Shown here in pieces: positions 1 through 6,696 of a stretch of DNA of 9,005 bases. The stretch is from Chitinophagaceae bacterium (GTDB taxonomy: Bacteria > Bacteroidota > Bacteroidia > Chitinophagales > Chitinophagaceae). The DNA is taken from positions 1 to 9,005 of the forward strand of contig CANIMM010000115.1 in assembly GCA_947468255.1 (NCBI GenBank). Reading direction: 5' to 3'. Position 1 is the stretch's first letter, and every line of letters begins with the position of its first letter. Under the pieces are notes generated by a model that was not told the DNA's origin, ran no database searches, and was given only the letters and a program-made list of their open reading frames with translations. Both the position numbers and the translations under genes were made by a program.

Positions 1-2
1 CA

Positions 3-3000
3 ACAATTTTGTCGGATGAAATCCAAAATGACGATAATCGTTATTATGGAATTGCTGATTTATTGAAATTTGTAATATTAAGAGGTTATGTCCCTTGGTG
101 GGGGAAAAATTATCTTACAAAATCACTGGCTCAATTAATGATTGATTTGTATAATTTCAATTCAAAGGAAGCTATTTCAATATTCAAATCTGCTTCTGCT
201 CAGATGATCTATCGAAACAGGTTTATTCAGTTTTTTACACCCGATTTTACTAAAAATATTTTACAATTTTTATGGAAAAACGAAACGGATTGGACCTTAT
301 ATAATTCTGTATATAATATTTTCCAATCTATCCCTACTGTTCTCAATAAGCCAATTGATAAAGCAACCAATAATGTTATTTTACATGCTTTTTGGAAAAC
401 GTTATTAGATGGAAGCTTTTCTGGATTTGATAAAGATATTTTTATAAGACTTAGCTTTTTACTGTTAAGGAAATATCATTCATTCGATTTTCAAGATATT
501 TTACAGTTAGTCAATGCTTCAACGAAACAAGGTAATACAACAGAAATTATTCAGCAGCTATTTGACAGCGATCAATTACAATTTGACAATGATGAATTGC
601 TTATTGACTTCACCATTTCTTCAAATTTATATTTTGAATTACTATTAACTTCTTTGGTATTCGGGAATAAAAAATCTCCTAAATCTAGAAAAATAAAGGA
701 GCTACTAGATCTGATAAGTTATTTTATCAAAAACCATTCATTTCCCCAATATTTACAAGAGTATTTGCCCAATAAAAAATTGGATTTCTTCTCATTTTTA
801 TTAGGTTATTTCTATTCGTTGGATCATGAAAAGTTTACTCAATTCATGGATGCAAATATCCAGTCTAGTGATCATCCAGCTTGGTTGTCAAATTTGTTGC
901 AATTGAATCGAAACCTTTATTTATCACCTGATAAGTATGGCAATAATAATATTACTAAAGACATATCCTCTTTTGATACAATTTTAAGATCAATTGTTTA
1001 TAACAACAATGTTTTATCCAATGATCAGAAAACAAATGCTGTTTTTCAATTAATTGTTATTTTTATCGATAATCTAGCTTTTCCCAAGTATATATCGGAC
1101 TCCTTAAATAATAATACGGAGGATTTCTTTGCATACTTATTGGATATCCTCTTTTCATTGGATCAATCCAAATACAACTTACTGATTGAAAAGGGGTATA
1201 AAACGGATAAAAGACCCTCCTGGTTTTATGACATATTGGATAATAAAAATTATTCAACATATCAACCGTTTGATTTTATAGTAAGATCTGTCGTGTATAA
1301 CAATACCGATTTACCAAATGATCAAAAAGTTAATTCAATTCTACAATTAATTAATTATTATATAGATAATCTTTCTTTCCCCTCATCCATTTTAAAGACT
1401 TCAAAATATAAGCCGGAAGATTTCTTTTCCTATTTATTGGGTATTCTTTATTCCTTGGATCGGTCCAGACATACCCAAGTAATTGAAAAAGGGTATAGTG
1501 CTTTTCAAAAACCAGCTTGGTTTTATTCCATTTTAGAGAAGAATAATTTCTTGAAATTATCTTCTTTTGAATCTATTGTACAATCTACCGTTTACAATAA
1601 TAGTGAGTTGTCAAAAGATCAAAAAATCAGTTCGGTTTTTCAGTTAATTAATTATTTCATTGACAATCTTTCTTTTCCTCCATACTTGTCAGCTTCTTTG
1701 AATAACAAAACTGAAGAATTCTTTTCTTATTTATTCGGTATTCTTTACTCCTTAGATTCGTTGAAACATTCACAATTAATTGAAAAAGGGTTTGCTACTA
1801 ATAAGAATCCTGATTGGTTTTACACCATTTTAGATAATAATAATTTTTTAAAATTTTCACCCAAAGCAATTTTAACTTCAGAATTATATGATTTTGATGA
1901 ATGGATTGATTTGATTATTTATCAGAATAGGGATATACCGAATGAACAAAAGATTATTGAAATAGTTAAAATACTTACCTTTTTTATTGATACACTTTCT
2001 TTTCCAAGTCATTTTCCTGAGTATCTTAAAAATAGACAACATCAATTCTTTTCTCATCTAATGACGCTGTTGTTTTCATTGAATCAGGCCAAATTTCTTG
2101 AAATTATAAATGCTGTATTATTTTCAATGAATAAACCAATATGGATTGTAAATCTTATTCATAATATAAAAAAACAAATAAATTTTTCCACTTTAGGTAT
2201 TAATGCAATTGTTTCTGCTGATTTACCTGATGTAGAAAATGAGTTATTACGACATTCAGTAAATGATAATGCTTTTATATACACTTTACTAGGTTTTAAG
2301 CCGGTAAGTTCGCAAAAATATAATCTAACACTTATTTCCAATGAATCTAGTACGCTTTTATTGTACTTGCTTTCTAATAAAAGACTTCCAGTTAAGTTTG
2401 AATTCCTTGCTCGTTATGATTTTTCTTTTTTAATAACTATCCTTTTTCGATTCCTTTTTAGTAGTAATGAAATAGTATTCAATCAGGTATTGTCCAAGTT
2501 CACTAGTTTTCCTTCATCTACCCGAAATTTGTTGTTTAAATTATTTTCCGGCAAAACCAATCATCCTGCTGATGAACTCATATCTGAACGCTTAATACCT
2601 TATATTGCTTTTGAAGTTGATTCTCAAAAAAAAGTTTTAGATAAAGACAGTAGTTTCAATAGCAATAAAATTTCAACAACGGTATCCAAAAAATTCAATG
2701 AATGGATTAACAATGCATTACTAGATGAGGGAAATAATCGACTGGAAATTTTATTAAAATTATTGGTATACTTTTTGGAAAATGGTAAATTCTACGATTC
2801 ATTTGCTTCTTTCACTGGTTCTTTTGTCAGCGAGTTGCTTCGGATTCTTATTTTGGAAATTTTCCGTTTTGATTCAAAAAAGTTATTGACTATTTTGTCT
2901 TCCGATAAAAATAATTTAGACGCAAAAAATGTTGTACTCAATTTGTTTTCTCAGGGAGCAAATATCGAAGAGCGGAGCATACATTCACTTCTTCAGTCTT

Positions 3001-4622
3001 TGAATTCAGATTCTCAGAATTCAAAAAAATTATATGAAAGTTTAAATGAATTTGATGTTTATAATATCAATCCATTAATTGAAAATATCCCCTTTAATGA
3101 AGTTGGCATTCGAGATTTTTTTAAAAAAACTTTAGGTGTCGATATTGTATCGGATAAGTTACTCTTAGATAATGCTGTTAATATTGTGATCTATTATTTG
3201 CTTCACAAAAAAAAGGAGCCTCAATTTAAAAAAATCACTGAAGATTCCTTTATTGTTTATTTAAAAGAAATAGTGTGGTTCATTTATACTGATCAACCTG
3301 CTGTTTTAAGGGATCTACTAACCAACTCTATGTATCCTTTACAAAACAAAGTTGCGCTGCTTGCAATGTATTCTCAAACAAGTGATAAAAAAGATACTGC
3401 TACTAGGTTTTATTTACAGCCAATTGTTGAAAATGAAATTTTTAAGTACATTGAATCTATTGTAGATAAAAAGATTGCCAATAGAGAATTTAAAGATTTG
3501 GTTAATACTCTTTTAAAGGAAAAATTAGTTGGTGATAATATCCCTATTTTAAAATTATTACAATATGTTCAATCAACTGATTTGATGGATGAATTTATAC
3601 AGACTCAACTTGCACAAGAGGCTACCAAGAAAATCAATAAATTACAAGCAGCTTATTTGAAGCAGGTTATTGTTATTTTTAATGCTGCTTTGCCTAATTT
3701 TAAAGATAGAAATGAATTTTCCAATATTTTAATTCGATTCAATTCTTATATACTTCCCGAGGCCCATTTGATTGTAAGTATTGATATTTATTTACGAAAA
3801 TTGATTCAATTTCAATTATACCAAAATAGAACTCGTTCTATTTATTTTTTCAGTAAATTTATTTCGTATACCGATAATATAAACCTTAGCTTTTCTAGTG
3901 AATATGCGATAATTGTAAATAAACTTCGTAAAATTTTTAAGGAATTAATTAACTCATCTGATCTAGCGATGGCTGCAGAAAAAGATATCGCAAATGATAG
4001 TCGAGACAAGGAATTATTGGATAAAATTAATGAAGTGGTTGCTGATATATTAGTGGATGAAAAAGATAATCTTCCTGAGAATGTTGATCCGAAGTTACTA
4101 GATCAAGATTTTGTTGAGTCCAAAGAATCCATTTATATTAATAATGCCGGACTTGTTCTCTTTAATCCTTATATCACTACTTTTTTCTCTAAATTAGGTA
4201 TTACAGAACATGGCAAATTTAAAGATCAAGAATCCACTTTTAGAGCGATTCATTTATTGCAGTTATTGGTTACCGATGCAGTATATGAAGAACATGAACT
4301 TGTTCTAAATAAAATTTTGTGTAATTTGCCTGTATCATCGCCAATTCCGATGGATATCGTGTTGAAACCTGCTGAAAAATTATTGGCTAAAGAACTGGTT
4401 GAAATAACGATGAAAAGATGGAAAAAAGGAAGTTCTGGTTCCAAGGAGAGCTTTAGAGCTTCTTTTATTAATAGAGATGGGCGCTTGTCAATGATAAATG
4501 AAGAATGGCATTTAAAAGTTGAGCAACGTGGATATGATGTAATATTAAATACGTTGCCCTGGTCATTTGGAATGATTAAATTGCCATGGATGTTAAAACC
4601 ACTAATTGTAGAATGGGTATAA
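3..4622 (+). CDS. eCIS tape-measure protein (Afp14/Pvc14-like, CIS_TMP family), 5'-partial
   Basis: This very long protein is expected to set the length of the sheath and inner tube of an extracellular contractile injection system (phage-tail-like particle). The identification rests on the C-terminus. Numbering from the TTG at position 9, residues 1378-1387 read NNAGLVLFNP, residues 1427-1441 contain the EHELVLNK-LC-LP signature, and the end has LPWSFGMIKLPWM followed by VEWV; together these mark the CIS tape-measure family. The middle is built from tandem helical repeats of about 99 residues. The reading frame is open to the left edge with no stop, and the usual N-terminal helical domain of the family is missing. 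The TTG is therefore probably internal and the true start lies upstream. The gene is extremely AT-rich (Asn, Lys, Ile, Phe, Leu and Ser abundant) with no frame disruption. Its stop codon lies inside the start of the following ATPase gene, indicating one operon. Family assignment is strong; the length-ruler role is inferred from Afp/PVC relatives. Confidence 0.88.
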   Translation, partial: TILSDEIQNDDNRYYGIADLLKFVILRGYVPWWGKNYLTKSLAQLMIDLYNFNSKEAISIFKSASAQMIYRNRFIQFFTPDFTKNILQFLWKNETDWTLYNSVYNIFQSIPTVLNKPIDKATNNVILHAFWKTLLDGSFSGFDKDIFIRLSFLLLRKYHSFDFQDILQLVNASTKQGNTTEIIQQLFDSDQLQFDNDELLIDFTISSNLYFELLLTSLVFGNKKSPKSRKIKELLDLISYFIKNHSFPQYLQEYLPNKKLDFFSFLLGYFYSLDHEKFTQFMDANIQSSDHPAWLSNLLQLNRNLYLSPDKYGNNNITKDISSFDTILRSIVYNNNVLSNDQKTNAVFQLIVIFIDNLAFPKYISDSLNNNTEDFFAYLLDILFSLDQSKYNLLIEKGYKTDKRPSWFYDILDNKNYSTYQPFDFIVRSVVYNNTDLPNDQKVNSILQLINYYIDNLSFPSSILKTSKYKPEDFFSYLLGILYSLDRSRHTQVIEKGYSAFQKPAWFYSILEKNNFLKLSSFESIVQSTVYNNSELSKDQKISSVFQLINYFIDNLSFPPYLSASLNNKTEEFFSYLFGILYSLDSLKHSQLIEKGFATNKNPDWFYTILDNNNFLKFSPKAILTSELYDFDEWIDLIIYQNRDIPNEQKIIEIVKILTFFIDTLSFPSHFPEYLKNRQHQFFSHLMTLLFSLNQAKFLEIINAVLFSMNKPIWIVNLIHNIKKQINFSTLGINAIVSADLPDVENELLRHSVNDNAFIYTLLGFKPVSSQKYNLTLISNESSTLLLYLLSNKRLPVKFEFLARYDFSFLITILFRFLFSSNEIVFNQVLSKFTSFPSSTRNLLFKLFSGKTNHPADELISERLIPYIAFEVDSQKKVLDKDSSFNSNKISTTVSKKFNEWINNALLDEGNNRLEILLKLLVYFLENGKFYDSFASFTGSFVSELLRILILEIFRFDSKKLLTILSSDKNNLDAKNVVLNLFSQGANIEERSIHSLLQSLNSDSQNSKKLYESLNEFDVYNINPLIENIPFNEVGIRDFFKKTLGVDIVSDKLLLDNAVNIVIYYLLHKKKEPQFKKITEDSFIVYLKEIVWFIYTDQPAVLRDLLTNSMYPLQNKVALLAMYSQTSDKKDTATRFYLQPIVENEIFKYIESIVDKKIANREFKDLVNTLLKEKLVGDNIPILKLLQYVQSTDLMDEFIQTQLAQEATKKINKLQAAYLKQVIVIFNAALPNFKDRNEFSNILIRFNSYILPEAHLIVSIDIYLRKLIQFQLYQNRTRSIYFFSKFISYTDNINLSFSSEYAIIVNKLRKIFKELINSSDLAMAAEKDIANDSRDKELLDKINEVVADILVDEKDNLPENVDPKLLDQDFVESKESIYINNAGLVLFNPYITTFFSKLGITEHGKFKDQESTFRAIHLLQLLVTDAVYEEHELVLNKILCNLPVSSPIPMDIVLKPAEKLLAKELVEITMKRWKKGSSGSKESFRASFINRDGRLSMINEEWHLKVEQRGYDVILNTLPWSFGMIKLPWMLKPLIVEWV
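657..2165 (+). repeat. five tandem ~99-residue protein repeats inside the tape-measure gene
   Basis: Five consecutive units share one pattern: a linker ending in VYNN...DQK, then a helical core with FIDNLSFP, EDFFSYLLGILYSLD and LIEKGY, closing with K-P-x-W-F-Y-x-I-L. Equivalent linker codons start at 657, 996, 1293, 1590 and 1917. The spacing is exactly 297 bp (99 codons) between units 2-3 and 3-4, 339 bp between 1-2 and 327 bp between 4-5. The DNA is also partly conserved: ATTGAAAAAGGGT occurs at 1482-1494 and 1779-1791, with a one-base variant at 1185-1197, again 297 bp apart. Units 2-4 are most alike, suggesting more recent duplication; units 1 and 5 are more diverged. A further degenerate copy may lie near 2752-2940 (core LLKLLVYFLENGKF). 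Confidence 0.85.
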
Positions 4623-5965
4623 AAAAGTCACAATTAAATGCAACGGCTATTTTGGCTGATCTTGAATGGCTTCACAAAGTGATTCAGTGTAGATTCCAAT
4701 TATATTGGAATCAAGAGGCGCCCTATCAGTCAATACATGACATTTTGCCTCCTGATCTTGCACATGACGATTCGCCTTATGCAAAAACGATTATTGATCA
4801 TTCTATGGATTTTGATGAGCGTATTATTTTTATTTTATCCTTAGCTCAACATGTACAACCTCAGGTATTGGATATATTTTTCACCAAAAATTCGGATTAC
4901 AATAGGGAATTTACTGAGTTTGGAGGTGTTAAAGGTAAAATTCATAATGGCTTTATCCCAACAGGGGAGACCGCAGTTTTTATTTTATCTGGCAATAGTT
5001 TAGAACATCGTTTTAGAGTGTTAGAAATTTTAGATTCGGATCATTTTTTCTTTAAAAAGGGTATTCTAACGTTGGATCACACTGAACCAAATGAACCTTT
5101 TTTTACCGGAATTCTTAATTTATCAATTGAGTTTTTAAATATTTGCACCCATGGTAATAACCACAAACCTGATTACAATTCGAGTTTCCCTGCAAAATTG
5201 ATCGATACCAATCTTGATTGGTCGGATTTGGTTGTATCAGATGAGGTGTTGGATGAGTTGGATGAAATTAAGGATTGGATAGCTCACGGTAGTGTTTTGT
5301 TAAATGATTGGGGATTAAAGAAAAAAATTAAACCAGGTTATAGAGCTTTGTTTTTCGGCCCTCCAGGAACTGGTAAAACTTTGACTGCTTGTTTACTTGG
5401 AAAGTTTTCTAATATGGATGTATATCGAATTGATTTATCGATGATTGTATCGAAATATATTGGAGAAACTGAAAAGAATTTGGGTAAAGTATTTGATCAA
5501 GCCATGAATAAAAATTGGATTTTGTTTTTTGATGAAGCAGATGCACTTTTTGGTAAAAGAACCCAGACTTCTAGTTCAAATGATCGATTTGCAAACCAGG
5601 AAGTTTCCTATTTATTGCAAAAAATTGAAGATTTTCCGGGTATAATTGTGTTAGCAACTAATTTGAAAGCGAATTTAGACGATGCTTTTTCTAGACGTTT
5701 TCAAAATATGGTTTACTTTACAATGCCGGATGCAAAACAACGAGAAATATTATGGAGTAAGGCCTTTTCTACAAAATCTTCTTTTGAAAAAAATGTTCAT
5801 TTGGAAGAAATTGCAGATAAATATGAAATAGCGGGCGGATCTATTATTAATGTTGTTCGCTATTGTTCTCTGAAAGCTTTAAAACGAAATGATACTTTTA
5901 TAAAGAAAATTGATATCATCAACGGTATCAAAAAAGAGTTTATCAAAGAAGGAAAGACTATTTAG
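4613..5965 (+). CDS. AAA+ ATPase of contractile injection system (Afp15/Pvc15-like)
   Basis: This is a cytoplasmic AAA+ ATPase of about 450 residues, of the type conserved in eCIS operons beside the tape-measure gene. Numbered from the ATG at 4613, it has an N-terminal non-catalytic region (about 1-215), then Walker A GPPGTGKT at 249-256, a pore-loop-like KYIGETEKNL from 281, Walker B ILFFDEAD at 303-310, sensor-1 Asn350 in LATN, and the arginine pair Arg361-Arg362 in FSRRF. All expected catalytic residues are present, so an active ATPase is likely. Its exact job is not settled; relatives are implicated in particle assembly or maturation. An ATG at 4586 would add nine residues (MDVKTTNCR) but increases the overlap with the tape-measure gene from 10 to 37 bp, so 4613 is preferred. 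Neither start has a Shine-Dalgarno sequence, as is normal in Bacteroidota. The overlap implies translational coupling and shared transcription. It is the last recognisable eCIS gene before a non-coding junction. Confidence 0.87.
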   Translation: MGIKKSQLNATAILADLEWLHKVIQCRFQLYWNQEAPYQSIHDILPPDLAHDDSPYAKTIIDHSMDFDERIIFILSLAQHVQPQVLDIFFTKNSDYNREFTEFGGVKGKIHNGFIPTGETAVFILSGNSLEHRFRVLEILDSDHFFFKKGILTLDHTEPNEPFFTGILNLSIEFLNICTHGNNHKPDYNSSFPAKLIDTNLDWSDLVVSDEVLDELDEIKDWIAHGSVLLNDWGLKKKIKPGYRALFFGPPGTGKTLTACLLGKFSNMDVYRIDLSMIVSKYIGETEKNLGKVFDQAMNKNWILFFDEADALFGKRTQTSSSNDRFANQEVSYLLQKIEDFPGIIVLATNLKANLDDAFSRRFQNMVYFTMPDAKQREILWSKAFSTKSSFEKNVHLEEIADKYEIAGGSIINVVRYCSLKALKRNDTFIKKIDIINGIKKEFIKEGKTI

Positions 5966-6001
5966 ATGTATTGTTGATTAGTTTGCTTCATTTCCTGCAT
6001 A

Positions 6002-6153
6002 TTCCACGCAAACTGAGCCACTATTCCGCTGAAACTGAGCCACCCGCTGTAAGGGTATTTTAGGATTAAAATTGGGTGGTTTTCAAAAAATTCCACGCAA
6101 ACTGAGCCACCTTTTGTAGATGGCGACCTGACATTCAGGCGAAACTGAGCCAC
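6002..6153. repeat. four same-strand AAACTGAGCCAC repeats, probable IS-end remnant
   Basis: The 12-mer AAACTGAGCCAC occurs at 6010-6021, 6032-6043, 6099-6110 and 6142-6153, always in the same orientation. Copies 1 and 3 share the full 20-mer TTCCACGCAAACTGAGCCAC (6002-6021 and 6091-6110). Copies 2 and 4 are preceded by TTCCGCTG and TTCAGGCG. Start-to-start distances are 22, 67 and 43 bp, close to 1, 3 and 2 multiples of 22 bp (about two helical turns). No transposase gene is present. IS21-family elements carry several short repeats of this kind at each end, and GTGGCTCAGTTT-type ends (the reverse complement) are, from memory, associated with IS21-like elements. The best explanation is a solitary end of such an element. 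Because all copies point the same way, it is not a complete element with paired inverted ends. The repeat itself is certain; its IS origin is inference. Confidence 0.6.
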
Positions 6154-6168
6154 TTTTAACGGTGTTCA

Positions 6169-6231
6169 CGATACAATTTGATAAAACTGCCTTGCTTTGC
6201 TAAAAAAAGCATGGCAAATAACCTTGTATCG
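6169..6231. repeat. inverted repeat CGATACAA / TTGTATCG with inner dyad
   Basis: Perfect 8-bp arms at 6169-6176 and 6224-6231 enclose a second, imperfect dyad: GCC-T-TGCT near 6189-6196 pairs with AGCA-T-GGC near 6208-6215. The resulting structure would be a long interrupted hairpin. It has no terminal T-tract, so it is not an obvious terminator. There is no open reading frame of note here. It could be part of a decayed mobile element or a structured RNA; the sequence does not decide between them. Confidence 0.4.
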
Positions 6232-6285
6232 ATGCAACATACATACGTAGTTATAAATACAATATTTAAGAGATAAATGTTGCAT
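6232..6285. repeat. inverted repeat ATGCAACAT / ATGTTGCAT abutting the previous one
   Basis: Perfect 9-bp arms lie at 6232-6240 and 6277-6285, starting at the base directly after the preceding inverted repeat ends. The 36-base interior is AT-rich. A 9-bp direct repeat CAATATTTA occurs at 6260-6268 and 6288-6296. The stretch 6286-6340 shows no gene or further clear signal. Confidence 0.4.
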
Positions 6286-6341
6286 TTCAATATTTAGGCT
6301 ATAATGCCCGTTTATAGTGGATTTCAAGCTAAAAGGCATAA

Positions 6342-6369
6342 AAAAAACCGTACATTTGTACGGTTTTTT
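6342..6369 (-). terminator. bidirectional rho-independent terminator after tRNA-Lys
   Basis: A perfect inverted repeat AAAAAACCGTAC / GTACGGTTTTTT flanks a 4-base ATTT loop. Read on the - strand it follows the 3' end of the tRNA gene by one base and gives a CCGTAC/GTACGG hairpin ending in a T-run. Because the opposite side is an A-run, it also works as a terminator on the + strand, where it could stop read-through from the eCIS operon about 380 bp upstream. No other terminator is visible between 5966 and here. Confidence 0.8.
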
Positions 6370-6370
6370 G

Positions 6371-6444
6371 TGACCCCTCAGGGACTCGAACCCTGGACCT
6401 ACTGATTAAGAGTCAGTAGCTCTAACCAGCTGAGCTAAGGAGTC
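6371..6444 (-). tRNA. tRNA-Lys (anticodon CTT)
   Basis: The reverse complement folds as a standard 74-nt tRNA. The acceptor stem is GACTCCT/AGGGGTC with one G-T pair, followed by a D-arm GCTC/GAGC and an anticodon stem ACTGA/TCAGT. The loop CTCTTAA gives anticodon CTT, which reads AAG lysine codons. A five-base variable region precedes the T-arm CAGGG-TTCGAGT-CCCTG. The discriminator base is A and the 3' CCA is not encoded, so it must be added after transcription. The tRNA 3' end faces the eCIS/IS-like side of the window. Identity is clear from the fold. Confidence 0.95.
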
Positions 6445-6459
6445 TTCATTAAAAGTGTG

Positions 6460-6467
6460 CAAAAATA
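6460..6467 (-). promoter_or_regulatory. candidate -7 box for tRNA-Lys
   Basis: On the - strand this reads TATTTTTG, an exact match to the Bacteroidota sigma-ABfr -7 consensus TAnnTTTG. It lies 16 bp upstream of the mature tRNA 5' end, which would allow a short precursor leader. No convincing -33 TTG element is seen at the expected distance, and the match is in AT-rich DNA, so it is only a candidate. Confidence 0.4.
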
Positions 6468-6585
6468 ACCATAGATTTTTATTAAACCATTCTTTTATTA
6501 AATTAATGGCTAAAACAATTAAATTATCTTGTTTTATTCAAAAAATTTAATCAAAATCCACCATTTTCACCATACTTCATCCTAA

Positions 6586-6625
6586 TTCAAATCAAATTGA
6601 TCATTTTAATTTAATTTGATTTGAA
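6586..6625. repeat. perfect 13-bp inverted repeat upstream of the oxidoreductase gene
   Basis: TTCAAATCAAATT at 6586-6598 is the exact reverse complement of AATTTGATTTGAA at 6613-6625, with a 14-bp spacer centred near 6605. There is no following T-tract, so a rho-independent terminator is unlikely. It lies 71 bp before the oxidoreductase ATG and upstream of its candidate promoter, a position compatible with a binding site for a dimeric regulator. The function is inferred, and AT-rich sequence makes chance dyads more frequent. The rest of 6445-6696 is AT-rich without any gene. Confidence 0.5.
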
Positions 6626-6674
6626 CACTAGCTCCATTTTAATTGTAGGCTGTAATAACTATCCTAAAATGAAT

Positions 6675-6682
6675 TAAATTTG
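6675..6682 (+). promoter_or_regulatory. candidate -7 box for the oxidoreductase gene
   Basis: TAAATTTG matches the Bacteroidota -7 consensus TAnnTTTG exactly and ends 14 bp before the ATG at 6697, which would give a very short leader. The nearest upstream TTG (6643-6645) is about 29 bp away, longer than the usual spacing, so the -33 element is weak or absent. Confidence 0.3.
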
Positions 6683-6696
6683 TAGTTTAATTGAAT

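Noticed and set aside
9..11. TTG as the real start of the tape-measure protein
   Set aside because: The frame stays open to the left edge and the family's N-terminal domain is missing, so the TTG is probably an internal leucine codon.
3117..3220. Homopolymer T and A runs in the tape-measure gene as possible frameshift or phase-variation sites
   Set aside because: The frame is intact through them, the same motifs are common in this AT-rich gene, and nothing indicates an alternative product.
5962..6153. Minus-strand 63-codon open frame across the repeat cluster
   Set aside because: It consists largely of the translated AAACTGAGCCAC repeats, has no recognisable domain, and is better explained by the non-coding repeats.
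6002..6153. CRISPR array
   Set aside because: The repeat core is only 12 bp, spacing is uneven (22, 67 and 43 bp), and the intervals are not unique spacers of uniform length. No cas genes are visible.
6300..6305. TATAAT resembling a sigma-70 -10 box
   Set aside because: Bacteroidota use a different promoter consensus, no open frame follows, and a TATAAT is expected by chance in DNA this AT-rich.
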